From Thalassococcus profundi (GTDB taxonomy: Bacteria > Pseudomonadota > Alphaproteobacteria > Rhodobacterales > Rhodobacteraceae), in contig NZ_QPMK01000001.1 in the NCBI RefSeq assembly GCF_003344785.1, forward strand, positions 60,479 to 124,478: 64,000 bases of DNA. Direction: 5' to 3'. The translations under genes were made by a program, and so were the position numbers. Shown in pieces: positions 43,915 through 53,044 of the stretch. Each line of letters starts with the position of its first letter. Within the stretch, counting starts at the first letter, position 1. The notes under the pieces were generated by a model. That model ran no database searches and was not told the origin of the DNA. It worked only from the letters and a program-made list of their open reading frames with translations.

Positions 43915-44625
43915 ATGCCTGTGCCCAAGACCCAGAAAAGCCGTGCCGAGCTGATCTGCATCGCCATGCGCTCCGCCATCCTCGAACGGGCGCTGTTGCC
44001 GGGGATGAAGTTGCCGGAGGATTCGCTGGGCGAACGCTTCGGCGCCAGCCGCACGATCATCCGGCAGGCGCTCGAGAAGCTGGCGGCCGAAGGGCTGGTG
44101 GAGCTGCGCCCCAATCGCGGCGCGGCGGTGGCGCAGCCCAGCCTGGAGGAAGCGCGCGACCTCTTCGAACTGCGCGCCCAGATCGAGGACCTGGTGATTG
44201 CGCGGCTGGCCTCAGGCCTCACGGCCGCACAGGAAGAGGCGCTGGTGGCGCATATCGCACGCGAAGAAGCGGCACAGTCCGGCCCTTCGCCGATCTCGAT
44301 CCGGCTGGCGACGGAGTTTCACATCCTGATGGCGGCGCTGACCGAAAGCCCGGTGCTGATCCGCTACGTCAACGAGATCAGCTATCGCTGCGGCTTCACC
44401 CTGTCGCAATTCTCGCGCCCGCATTCGACCCATTGCGGCATCCAGGAGCATCGCGACATCGTCGCAGCGCTGAAATCCGGCGATGTGCTGCGCGCGCAGA
44501 AGATCGCGCGGGAACATCTGGACCAAGTCGCCGCGCGGGCGCAGTTCAACGGCGCCGAATTCAACAGTTTCTCGCATCTCGAGGCGCTGGAACCCTACGC
44601 AAGTCCGGTGCGCCAGAATGGCTGA
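43915..44625 (+). CDS. GntR family transcriptional regulator (FadR/FCD type)
   Basis: 236-residue regulator. N-terminal winged HTH with LPEDSLGERFGASRTIIRQALEKLAAEGLVELRPNRGAAV; C-terminal FCD ligand-binding domain with metal-site-like His residues (ATEFHILMAAL, HREHRD-like region IQEHRDIV, REHLDQV). The start at 43915 has GGAG 8 nt upstream; a GTG at 43855 is an alternative. Located beside the Liv-type transport operon it probably controls. Confidence 0.88.
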   Translation: MPVPKTQKSRAELICIAMRSAILERALLPGMKLPEDSLGERFGASRTIIRQALEKLAAEGLVELRPNRGAAVAQPSLEEARDLFELRAQIEDLVIARLASGLTAAQEEALVAHIAREEAAQSGPSPISIRLATEFHILMAALTESPVLIRYVNEISYRCGFTLSQFSRPHSTHCGIQEHRDIVAALKSGDVLRAQKIAREHLDQVAARAQFNGAEFNSFSHLEALEPYASPVRQNG

Positions 44626-44628
44626 AGC

Positions 44629-45051
44629 TTACGCCTCTATCCCGCGGGCGGTGAGAATGCGCTCGGCGCTGTCGTTCCACACGTCCATCTTCACGATCTT
44701 GCCGTTCTCGACCACGAAGCGGTCGACGTAACGGTTGCCCTCGAATGGCGTGCCGTCGGGCCATTCGCCGTAAAGATAGCCGGTGGAATAGACCACCGTG
44801 CCCTCGGCCCCCTGCGCCACGTCGAACTGCCGCATGTCCTTTTTCACCCACTTATAGCGCATGGCGTTGAAACCGGTGGGCCCGGACGGGTGATGATAGA
44901 CGCGCCCGCCGGTGAAGGTGATGACCACGCCCTCGGCCATGTAGGTGGCGGCGCGGTCGGGGTCGGGTGTCATCGACGCCTCAAGAAAGTCGTGCACGAT
45001 GCGCGCCTCTTCGGGCAGCGCGTCATAGTCGATCTGCAGGGTGTCGGGCAT
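44629..45051 (-). CDS. SnoaL-like / NTF2-like protein
   Basis: 140-residue cone-fold protein (SnoaL/NTF2-like), often small isomerases, hydratases or binding proteins. Typical elements: RIVHDFLEASMTPDPDRAATYMAEGVVITFTGG at the N-terminus and YVDRFVVENGKIVKMDVWNDSAERIL at the C-terminus. Start 45051 has GGAG 6 nt upstream. It lies between the GntR gene (convergent, 3 bp) and the transport operon (divergent), so it may act in the same pathway. Confidence 0.72.
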   Translation of the reverse strand: MPDTLQIDYDALPEEARIVHDFLEASMTPDPDRAATYMAEGVVITFTGGRVYHHPSGPTGFNAMRYKWVKKDMRQFDVAQGAEGTVVYSTGYLYGEWPDGTPFEGNRYVDRFVVENGKIVKMDVWNDSAERILTARGIEA

Positions 45052-45277
45052 CTGGCTCTCCTTCGCTGGCATGATTCGAGATGTGCCGGGAAATCCCCGG
45101 CGCGGGAAGATGTATGCGACAAATTAATACAATAATTGCATGCAATCTGCCTCTTCTCTGTGCAGACGCGGTGACGATGACAGAAATCGCGCCTTGTTCG
45201 GGCTGGCCGGTTTGACAGGTCGCGGGCGAGGCGCGCCTTTGAAAGGCATCCACCCATCCTGCTCACGGAGACACGGA

Positions 45278-46450
45278 ATGCCCATGAGACCTTCACTGAC
45301 CCGCCGACTGATGCTTGCCGGTGCGGCGGCCCTCTCCCTTGGTACCGCCCTGCCCGCCCTCGCACAGGACGACGCGATCAAGATCGGCCTCGTCGCCGCG
45401 CTGAGCGGCCAGTCGGCCAAATCCGGCGAGGCGATCACCCGCGGCATCACGCTCGCGCTCGACAAGATCAACGGCGACGGCGGCGTGCTGGGCCGCCAGC
45501 TCGAGCTGGTCAGCCGCGACGACGAAAGCAACCCCGGCAAGGGGCTGATCGCCGCCCGCGAACTGGTGCAGCGCGAAGGCGTGGCGGCGATGATCGGCGG
45601 GCTCGACACGCCGGTGTCGCTGGCCATCGTGCCCTTTGCCAATGACGCGCAGGTGCCCTTCATCGGTCCCTGGGCCGCGGGCACGCCGATCACCCAGAAC
45701 GGCGCGGAGGAAAACTATGTCTTCCGCGTCTCGGCTGTGGATGAATTCGTCGACGAAGCGATCACCGAATACCTGGTGAGCGAATACGGCAGCCAGAAAC
45801 CGGGGATGATCCTCATCAACAACCCCTGGGGCGAATCGAACGAAAAGGGTCTGACCAAGGCGCTGGAAAAGCGCGGCATGAAACATGCCGGCATCGAGAA
45901 GTTCGAAAGCAATGACGTCGACGTCGTGCCGCAACTCACCCGGCTCAAGGAGAACGGCGCAGACGGGCTGTTCCTCGTCGCCAACGTTGCGCCCTCGGCG
46001 CAGGTGGTGAAATCGCTCGACCGGATGGGCTGGGACGTGCCGATCGCGTCGCACTGGGGGCCCGCTGGCGGCCGCTTTACCGAATTGGCCGGCCCCTCGG
46101 GCGAAAAGGTCCATTTCATCCAGACCTTCCTCTTCACCGACACCGCGCATCCGCTCTTTGTCGCGTTGCAGGAGAAATTCCCCGAGATCGAGACGCTGGC
46201 GGACGTGACCCCCGCCACCGGCATCGCCAATGCCTACGACGCGACGCTGCTGCTGGCCGCGGCCATCGAAAAGGCCGGGTCGACCGACGGACCGGCGATC
46301 CGCCAGGCGATGTATGAGATCGAGGGCGTCGAGGGAGTCATCAAGACCTACGACATGCCCTTCACGACGGACAATCAGGATGCGCTCGGGCCCGAAGACT
46401 ACATCTTCGCGAATTTCGTCGAAGGCGAGATCGTGCCCCTGACCGACTGA
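45278..46450 (+). CDS. Liv-type ABC transporter substrate-binding protein
   Basis: 390-residue periplasmic binding protein of the branched-chain amino acid/amide (type I) family. The signal peptide is MRPSLTRRLMLAGAAALSLGTALPALA. The mature start IKIGLVAALSGQSAKSGEAITRGI is diagnostic. First gene of an operon with LivH, LivM-G-F fusion and an amidohydrolase. The substrate is not known; the coupled hydrolase suggests an amide or ring compound. Confidence 0.87.
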   Translation: MPMRPSLTRRLMLAGAAALSLGTALPALAQDDAIKIGLVAALSGQSAKSGEAITRGITLALDKINGDGGVLGRQLELVSRDDESNPGKGLIAARELVQREGVAAMIGGLDTPVSLAIVPFANDAQVPFIGPWAAGTPITQNGAEENYVFRVSAVDEFVDEAITEYLVSEYGSQKPGMILINNPWGESNEKGLTKALEKRGMKHAGIEKFESNDVDVVPQLTRLKENGADGLFLVANVAPSAQVVKSLDRMGWDVPIASHWGPAGGRFTELAGPSGEKVHFIQTFLFTDTAHPLFVALQEKFPEIETLADVTPATGIANAYDATLLLAAAIEKAGSTDGPAIRQAMYEIEGVEGVIKTYDMPFTTDNQDALGPEDYIFANFVEGEIVPLTD

Positions 46451-46459
46451 TCCACCCGC

Positions 46460-46489
46460 GGCGGTCCGCACTGCTCGGACCGCCGTTTT
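46460..46489 (+). terminator. hairpin with T-run between binding-protein and permease genes
   Basis: A perfect 9 bp stem (46460-46468 with 46476-46484), 7-base loop and a GTTTTC tail, 9 bp after the binding-protein stop. Inside an operon this would act as a partial terminator, keeping permease and ATPase expression below that of the binding protein. Confidence 0.65.
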
Positions 46490-46531
46490 CGAATTTTCCG
46501 ATGCCCAGCGCGTCACCTGCCGGAGCCTGCC

Positions 46532-47407
46532 ATGACCCTTTTCGTAACCGCCCTTGTGACCGGCATCGGCCTGGGCGCCATGTACGGGCTGATCGCCTTG
46601 GGCTTCCAGATAACCTACTCGGTCTGTTCCAGAGTCAATTTCGCGCAAGGGTCGATGGTCATGCTGGGGGCGGTGCTGGGCTTCGTGCTGACCCAGCGCG
46701 CCGGGCTGCCGGTGATCGTCGCCTATCCGCTGGCGCTGCTGGGCTGCGGGCTGATGGGCATGCTGGTCGAGCTTTGCCTCGTGCGGCCCTTTGCCGTGCG
46801 CGGGTCCGAGGCGTGGCTCATGGCCACCGTCGCCGGCGGCATCCTGCTCGACAACACCGTGCTCTTCACCTTCGGCAACGAGCCGCGCAGCCTGCCCTCG
46901 CCGCTGGTCGAAACCAGCTGGCAGATCCTCGGCACCGGAGTCTTTCCGCAGCAATTGCTGATCCCGGTCGCGGCCATCGGCTGTGCCGTGGCGCTGCAAC
47001 TGCTGTTTCGCCGCACCCGGCAGGGCCGCGCGCTGCTGGCGGTGGTGCAGAACCCCGACGCGGCCCGGCTCATGGGGATCAACACCACGCTGATGATCTC
47101 GGGCTCCTTCGCGCTGTCTGCGATGCTGGCGGGAGCGGCGGGCCTGCTGATCGCGCCGCTCTTTTCCGTGCATTCGGACATGGGCACGCTGTTCGGGATC
47201 AAGGCCTTCGCCGTGGCGATCCTCGGCGGCATGACCTCGGCCTGGGGCGTGATGATCGCCGGCTTCCTTTACGGGCTGGTCGAAGCCTTCGTCACCACCT
47301 ACCTCGGGTCGTCGCACACCTACATCCTGACCTTCGCGCTGCTTATCGCGGTACTGGCGGTCAAGCCGCACGGGCTCTTCGGCCAGGCGGCGCTGCGGAA
47401 GGTGTGA
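46532..47407 (+). CDS. livH: branched-chain amino acid-type ABC permease (LivH-like)
   Basis: 291-residue inner-membrane permease with eight or so helices. Family features: GLGAMYGLIALGFQITYSVCSRVNFAQGSMVMLGA at the N-terminus and GIKAFAVAILGGMTSAWGVMIAGFLYGLVEA near the C-terminus. Partner of the downstream fused permease, from which it is 4 bp distant. Gene symbol by family resemblance only. Confidence 0.88.
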   Translation: MTLFVTALVTGIGLGAMYGLIALGFQITYSVCSRVNFAQGSMVMLGAVLGFVLTQRAGLPVIVAYPLALLGCGLMGMLVELCLVRPFAVRGSEAWLMATVAGGILLDNTVLFTFGNEPRSLPSPLVETSWQILGTGVFPQQLLIPVAAIGCAVALQLLFRRTRQGRALLAVVQNPDAARLMGINTTLMISGSFALSAMLAGAAGLLIAPLFSVHSDMGTLFGIKAFAVAILGGMTSAWGVMIAGFLYGLVEAFVTTYLGSSHTYILTFALLIAVLAVKPHGLFGQAALRKV

Positions 47408-47411
47408 CCGG

Positions 47412-49922
47412 ATGACACCCGTTCTGGCCAACCGCGCGCTCGACCTCACCATCCTCGCCCTGACCGCCGCGGCGATGCTGTCGTTGGGCATTGTCGGAGG
47501 ATATACGCAGTTCGTGATCGGCCTCGTGGCGATCTGGACCATCCTTTGCGTCGGGCTGAACGTGCTTTACGGCCTCACCGGCCTCGTGTCGCTGGGGCAG
47601 GTCGGGTTCTTTGCCATCGGCGCCTACGGACACGCGATCCTGATGCAGGCGGGGCTGAGCTTCTGGCTGGCGCTGCCGCTGGCGACGGCGCTCACCGCGC
47701 TTGTGGGAGCCCTGCTGGCGATCCCGGCGGTGCGCATGGCCGGGCCGTTCCTGGCCATGGTGACCATCGCCTTCGCCTTCATCGTCGAACACCTGGCCAT
47801 CGAGTGGCGCAGCCTGACCGGCGGGCAGAACGGGCTCATGGGTTTTGACATGCCGCGTGTTTTCGGCACCACCTTGGGCGAACGCGGGCTGGTGATCCTG
47901 TCTATTGGCATGGCGGGCGTCGCCCTCCTGGCCTACCGCCGGCTTGCGAACAGCGGCTGGGGCATGGCGATGGCGGCGCTGCGCGACCAGGAGGTCGCCG
48001 CCGGATCGCTGGGCTTCGACCCGATCCGCACCAAGCTCGCCGCCTTTGCGGTGGCCGCTGGCGCCGCGGGCCTCGCGGGCGGGCTCTTTGCCACGCTGAT
48101 GCAGTTCATCGCGCCGTCGAATTTCATGCTGTCGCAGTCGATCCTCTTCCTCTTCGCCGTGATCCTGGGCGGCGCGGGCACGGTGCTGGGGCCGCTCGTC
48201 GGCGCGGCCATCGTCGTCTTCCTGCCCGAGATGCTGTCGGGCCTCGCCGAATACCGTCTGCTGTTCTTCGGCGCGCTGCTGATCGCGGTTCTGCTGGTCG
48301 CGCCGCGCGGCATGGTCGGCACCATCGCCGCGGTCCTGCCGCGCCGGGCCGCCCCCACGCCCCCCGCCCAACACGAAGAGACGCTCGCCTTCATCCGTCC
48401 CGACGCACCCGCCGGGCTGAAGGTCACGGACCTCGGCATCACCTTCGGCGGTCTCAAGGCCGTGGACGGCGCCAGCTTCGAAGCAAAGCCGGGACAGATC
48501 ACCGCCGTCATCGGCCCCAACGGCGCTGGCAAGACGACGCTCCTGAACATGATCTCGGGGTTCTACCTGCCCGGCCGCGGCCGCATCGCAACCGCAGGCC
48601 GCGACATCACCGGCCTGTCGATGCATGCCGCGGCACGGCTGGGCGTCGCGCGCACCTACCAGGCGACGCGGCTTTTCGGCGCGCTCAGCGCCGAGGAAAA
48701 CGTCATCGCCGGATTGCCCCGCGGACGCGGCGGCGCTCCCTTTTCGGCGCTGGCCACGCAGGATGCGCGCGCCACGGCGCGGGGACTGCTGGCGCTGGTG
48801 GGCTATGCTGGCGCGCCCGACACCCCCGCAGCCGACCTGCCGCACGTGGACCGGCGGCTGGTCGAGATCGCCCGCGCCCTGGCGCTGCGCCCGCATGTTC
48901 TGCTGCTGGACGAGCCTGCCGCCGGTCTGATGCATGGTGACAAGCAGACTCTGGCGGCTCTGCTGCGCAAGGTGGCCGATTGCGGCATCGCCGTGGTGCT
49001 GGTGGAGCATGACATGGAGATGGTCATGGGCATCTCCGACCGTATCTTCGCCATGGACGCGGGCCAGCCCATCGCGTTCGACACGCCCGAAGCGATCCGC
49101 CGCAACGAAAAGGTCATCGCCGCCTACCTGGGCGAAGGCACGCCGGATGCGCCCAAGCGGGAACTGGCATACACCCCCGGCGCGATGGACGTGCTGATCA
49201 CCCGCAAGCTCTGTGCCGGATATGGCGCGGCGGACGTGTTGCAGGACGTCGACCTGCGCGTGGGTCAGGGCGAACTGGTGGCGCTGCTGGGGGCCAACGG
49301 CGCGGGCAAGTCGACCTTTCTCAAGACGCTGTCGGGACTGATGGCGCCCGGCAAGGGCGAGATCATTTTCGAGGACCGGAATGTCGAGGGCCTCGCCGCC
49401 CACCGGACCGTGGAGCGCGGGCTGGTGCTGGTGCCCGAGGGCCGCCAGGTCTTTGCCGACCTCACGGTGGCGCAGAACATCGAACTGGGGGCCTACAAGC
49501 GGAAGGACCGGCCCGACCCAACAGAGCTGGAGACGATCCTCGACCGGTTCCCGCGTCTGCGCGAGCGGCTGGACAGCCCTGCGGGCCTGCTCTCGGGCGG
49601 CGAACAGCAGATGATGGCGATCGCGCGCGGGCTGATGGCCAAGCCCCGGCTGCTACTGCTCGACGAGCCGTCGCTGGGGCTTGCCCCGGCCATGGTGGAA
49701 GAACTTTATGCGGTCCTCGCCGAGCTTCGGGACGACGGCATCACCATCCTGCTGGTCGACCAGATGGCGACGCTGGCGCTGGCCGTGGCCGACCGCGCCT
49801 ACGTGCTGGAACAGGGCCGAATCGTCGCGCAGGGCAGTGCGGAGGAGATGCGGGGCGACGACGCGCTGGTGGCGGCCTACCTTGGCGGCGGGACGTCGCA
49901 GACGCGGGAGGATGTTGCGTGA
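47412..49922 (+). CDS. fused LivM permease - LivG ATPase - LivF ATPase
   Basis: 836-residue polypeptide joining three usually separate subunits. Residues 1 to about 320: LivM permease (NVLYGLTGLVSLGQVGFFAIGAYGHA). About 335-580: first ATPase, Walker A GPNGAGKTT near residue 368, Walker B VLLLDEPAAGL, His in LVEHDMEMV; its signature is LPHVDRR instead of LSGGQ-like. About 590-836: second ATPase, Walker A GANGAGKST near residue 627, canonical LLSGGEQQ, Walker B LLLLDEPSLGL. Linkers are short and Pro/Ala-rich. Frame is continuous without a break. The amidohydrolase start overlaps its stop (GTGA). Confidence 0.9.
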   Translation: MTPVLANRALDLTILALTAAAMLSLGIVGGYTQFVIGLVAIWTILCVGLNVLYGLTGLVSLGQVGFFAIGAYGHAILMQAGLSFWLALPLATALTALVGALLAIPAVRMAGPFLAMVTIAFAFIVEHLAIEWRSLTGGQNGLMGFDMPRVFGTTLGERGLVILSIGMAGVALLAYRRLANSGWGMAMAALRDQEVAAGSLGFDPIRTKLAAFAVAAGAAGLAGGLFATLMQFIAPSNFMLSQSILFLFAVILGGAGTVLGPLVGAAIVVFLPEMLSGLAEYRLLFFGALLIAVLLVAPRGMVGTIAAVLPRRAAPTPPAQHEETLAFIRPDAPAGLKVTDLGITFGGLKAVDGASFEAKPGQITAVIGPNGAGKTTLLNMISGFYLPGRGRIATAGRDITGLSMHAAARLGVARTYQATRLFGALSAEENVIAGLPRGRGGAPFSALATQDARATARGLLALVGYAGAPDTPAADLPHVDRRLVEIARALALRPHVLLLDEPAAGLMHGDKQTLAALLRKVADCGIAVVLVEHDMEMVMGISDRIFAMDAGQPIAFDTPEAIRRNEKVIAAYLGEGTPDAPKRELAYTPGAMDVLITRKLCAGYGAADVLQDVDLRVGQGELVALLGANGAGKSTFLKTLSGLMAPGKGEIIFEDRNVEGLAAHRTVERGLVLVPEGRQVFADLTVAQNIELGAYKRKDRPDPTELETILDRFPRLRERLDSPAGLLSGGEQQMMAIARGLMAKPRLLLLDEPSLGLAPAMVEELYAVLAELRDDGITILLVDQMATLALAVADRAYVLEQGRIVAQGSAEEMRGDDALVAAYLGGGTSQTREDVA

Positions 49923-51151
49923 CGCTGGACCTCGTGATCCGCGCGGCAAGGCTCGAAGATCGCGGTCCTGCGCAAGACATCGGCATTCGCGACGGCAGGA
50001 TCGTCGAGATCGCGCCACGGATCGACACCGACGCCCGCGCGCTCGATGCCCGCGGCGGGTTGGTGATCGCGGGCTTTGCGGACAGTCACCTGCATCTGGA
50101 CAAGGCCTGCCTGCTGGACCGCGCCGCCAATCCTGCCGGCACGTTGAAGGGCGCCATCGAGGCGGTGACCGCCGCCAAGAAGGATTTCACCACCGAAGAC
50201 GTGTACTGTCGCGGCGCGCGCGTTCTGGACCGCGCCATCGGCCAGGGCACGACGCTGATTCGCACCCAGGTCGAGATCGACCCGGGTGTGGGCCTTGCCG
50301 GATTCGACGCGGTGCGGCAGCTCAAGGCCGATTACGCCTGGGGCGTCGATGTGCAAATCTGCGTCTTCCCGCAGGAAGGGCTGTTGAACTACCCCGGTAC
50401 GGAAGACCTGTTGCGGCAGGCGCTGGACCGCGGGGCCGATCTGCTGGGCGGATGCCCCTATACCGACACCGATCCCGAGGGCCAGATCAGGCGGCTCTTC
50501 GCCATGGCGCGGGACTACTATGTCGACCTAGATTTCCACTTGGACTTCGACCTCGACACCAGCTGGCGGCACCTCGACTGGGTGGCGCGCGAGGCCATCG
50601 CTCACGGCATGCAGGGCCGCGTCGCCATCGGGCATGTGACCAAGCTGTCGATGCTGCCGCCCGACGCCCTGTCGGACACCATCGCGCTGATGCGGGACGC
50701 GGGCATCGCGCTGACCGTGCTGCCCGCGACGGACCTCTTCATGACCGGCCGCGACCATGACCGCGCAGTGCCGCGCGGCGTAGCCCCCGCGCACAGGTTC
50801 CACGACGCGGGTCTGTGCTGCACCGTGGCCACCAACAACGTACTGAATCCCTTCACACCCTATGGCGACTGTTCCTTGCCGCGCATGGCGAACCTCTTTG
50901 CCAATGTCGCGCAGCTTGGCGCGGCACAGGATCTAAGCGCCTGTTTCGACATGGTGACCACGGCGCCGTTCCGGCTGCTGGGACGCGATCCTGCGCTGCG
51001 GATCGGGGCCGAAGCGACGCTGGTCGCCCTGCCCTGCCAAAGCCGCGCCGACACGGTGGCCGAGATCGGGCGGCCGATCTGGGGCGTGAAGTCCGGTCGG
51101 CAGAGTTTCGACGCGCCGCAACCGATTCTCTGCGTCGGCGGCCGCGAATGA
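49919..51151 (+). CDS. amidohydrolase, cytosine deaminase-like
   Basis: 410-residue metal-dependent hydrolase of the cytosine deaminase/amidohydrolase superfamily. Metal ligands HxH in ADSHLHLDK, a Lys/Glu-rich active-site region, His in DLDFHLDFDLD and GHVTKLSMLPP, and Asp-containing VATNNVLNPFTPYGDCSLPRMANL. It starts with GTG at 49919 overlapping the transporter fusion's stop. Expected to hydrolyse the C-N bond of the imported compound; identity unknown. Confidence 0.85.
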   Translation: MTLDLVIRAARLEDRGPAQDIGIRDGRIVEIAPRIDTDARALDARGGLVIAGFADSHLHLDKACLLDRAANPAGTLKGAIEAVTAAKKDFTTEDVYCRGARVLDRAIGQGTTLIRTQVEIDPGVGLAGFDAVRQLKADYAWGVDVQICVFPQEGLLNYPGTEDLLRQALDRGADLLGGCPYTDTDPEGQIRRLFAMARDYYVDLDFHLDFDLDTSWRHLDWVAREAIAHGMQGRVAIGHVTKLSMLPPDALSDTIALMRDAGIALTVLPATDLFMTGRDHDRAVPRGVAPAHRFHDAGLCCTVATNNVLNPFTPYGDCSLPRMANLFANVAQLGAAQDLSACFDMVTTAPFRLLGRDPALRIGAEATLVALPCQSRADTVAEIGRPIWGVKSGRQSFDAPQPILCVGGRE

Positions 51152-51409
51152 AGCCAAGCGCCAGCATACCCGGCAAACGGCTCCGTTGTCGCCGACAACC
51201 CGCTCAGGTTGACGGTCGGCTGTTCTCAGATTGCTCAGGCTTTACGCGATTTTGCCGGCCCTGACCGGCCCGACTGGCAAAAAACGGCTCAATCTCAATC
51301 GCTTCTGCCGATCTTTGTGGCATCGGCCAGGAACGGCGTTAGATCATGTCGCGAATTTGGACCTTGGGACGGTTGGAAACTGACCTGACCGTCACGGGTC
51401 CGAGCATGA

Positions 51410-53044
51410 ATGGACTCCGCTGGCATGCCCCTTCCCCTATCGGCCTCGCTTCCCGCGCCGCTTGACCGTCGTACCTTTCTCCGCACGTCCTCTGCATCGG
51501 TGGCCACCCTGTTCGTGGCAGGGGCAGCCCATGCCCAGACAGGCTCCGACACCGCCGAGGCCGCGCCGCAGGACGAGGCCGGGCAACCGTTCTCTTTCGA
51601 CTGGCTCGACGAACGCATGCGCGCCGCCGCGCAGAGCGACTACGAAGACCCCGAGGATACGCCCGAACTGATCCCGGATCTCGACTATGACGACTACCGG
51701 CAGATCCAGTTCGACCCGAAACGCGCCCGGTGGCGGGAGGCGGACTCCCTGTTCCACCTGCACGCCTTCCATCCCGGCTGGCTTTACAAGCAGACCGTGG
51801 CGATCAACGAGGTGGTCGATGGCGTCCAGACACCGATCACCTTTTCGACCGAGGATTTCCTTTACTACAACGACCTCGCCGAGCGCGTGCCGGCAAACGC
51901 AGACTTGCCGGGCGTCGCGGGGTTTCGCATCAACACGCCGCTGAACCGCGCCGATCTCTACGACGAGCTGATCTCCTTCGTCGGTGCGTCGTACTTCCGT
52001 GCGCTTGCGCGCGGCAACAGTTACGGCCTGTCCGCCCGCGGCCTTGCGATCAACACCGGGCTGGGCCGCGAAGAAGAGTTTCCGCGGTTCACCGAATTCT
52101 GGCTCGAACGGCCCGCGCCGGGACAGGAGCAGATCACGCTTTATGCCGCGCTCGACAGCCCGTCCTGCACCGGCGCCTACCGCTTCGTGGTGCGCCCGGG
52201 TTCGGTCACGACAATCGACGTGACCGCGCGGCTGCATTTCCGCCGCGAGGTAGAGCAGCTGGGCCTCGCCGCCCTGACCTCGATGTTCCTGTTCGACGAA
52301 AAGAACGCCAGCGCCTTCGACGACTACCGGCCGCAGGTGCACGACAGCAATGCGCTGATGGTGATGCGTCGGGATGGCGACGTGTTGTGGCGGCCGCTGA
52401 ACAACCCGCCGCGGTTGGCCAGCACCTACCTCAACGAACCGCAGATGCGATCCTTCGGGCTGATCCAGCGCGACCGGACCTTTGCCGATTACCAGGACGC
52501 CGAAGCGCATTACCAGGACCGCCCGTCGGTCATGATCGAACCGCAGGGCGATTGGGGCGAAGGCATGATCCGGCTGATCGAGATCCCGTCGGACCTCGAA
52601 GGCAACGACAACATCGTCAGCTACTGGGTGCCCAGGAACCGGCCCGCCGCCGGGGACAGCCGCGAATACAGCTATCGACTGACCTGGGGCGCGCTCGACA
52701 CGCCGCGCGACGGCGACCGCGCCTGGGTCGTCAACACGCTGGCCGGCCAGGGCGGCACCTCGGGCGTCGAAGGCACGGCCCCATCGCTGCGCAAATTCGT
52801 GGTCGATTTCGACGGCGGTCTGATGGCGCGTCTGCCCGCCGATGCGGAAATGGACCCCATCGTGACCGTCACCGGCGGAGAAATTGAGCACATCGCCCTG
52901 TCGAAGATCGAAAACACGACAAAATGGCGCCTGGTGATCGATGTTGACGGTGAAAACGAAAAACTCGTGGAACTTGTCGCCCACGTCGCGGGTTTCGGAC
53001 GCAAGTTAACCGAAACATGGATATACCAATGGATACGCCCGTGA
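51410..53044 (+). CDS. opgG: periplasmic glucan biosynthesis protein OpgG/MdoG
   Basis: 544-residue periplasmic protein needed for osmoregulated periplasmic glucan (OPG) backbone synthesis. It has a Tat signal (RRTFLRTSSASVATLFVAGAAHA, after DRRTFLR), and MdoG features YDDYRQIQFDPKRARW, FHLHAFHPGW, FRINTPLNRADLYDELISFVGASYFRALARG and the C-terminal RKFVVDFDG beta domain. A Met at 51425 is an alternative start. First gene of opgG-opgI-opgH-opgC. The 258 bp upstream shows no clear feature. Confidence 0.93.
   Translation: MDSAGMPLPLSASLPAPLDRRTFLRTSSASVATLFVAGAAHAQTGSDTAEAAPQDEAGQPFSFDWLDERMRAAAQSDYEDPEDTPELIPDLDYDDYRQIQFDPKRARWREADSLFHLHAFHPGWLYKQTVAINEVVDGVQTPITFSTEDFLYYNDLAERVPANADLPGVAGFRINTPLNRADLYDELISFVGASYFRALARGNSYGLSARGLAINTGLGREEEFPRFTEFWLERPAPGQEQITLYAALDSPSCTGAYRFVVRPGSVTTIDVTARLHFRREVEQLGLAALTSMFLFDEKNASAFDDYRPQVHDSNALMVMRRDGDVLWRPLNNPPRLASTYLNEPQMRSFGLIQRDRTFADYQDAEAHYQDRPSVMIEPQGDWGEGMIRLIEIPSDLEGNDNIVSYWVPRNRPAAGDSREYSYRLTWGALDTPRDGDRAWVVNTLAGQGGTSGVEGTAPSLRKFVVDFDGGLMARLPADAEMDPIVTVTGGEIEHIALSKIENTTKWRLVIDVDGENEKLVELVAHVAGFGRKLTETWIYQWIRP

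Noticed and set aside
45293-47542. 749-codon open frame antisense to the Liv-type binding protein and LivH genes
   Set aside because: Shadow frame, low-complexity basic product crossing two real genes and a terminator.
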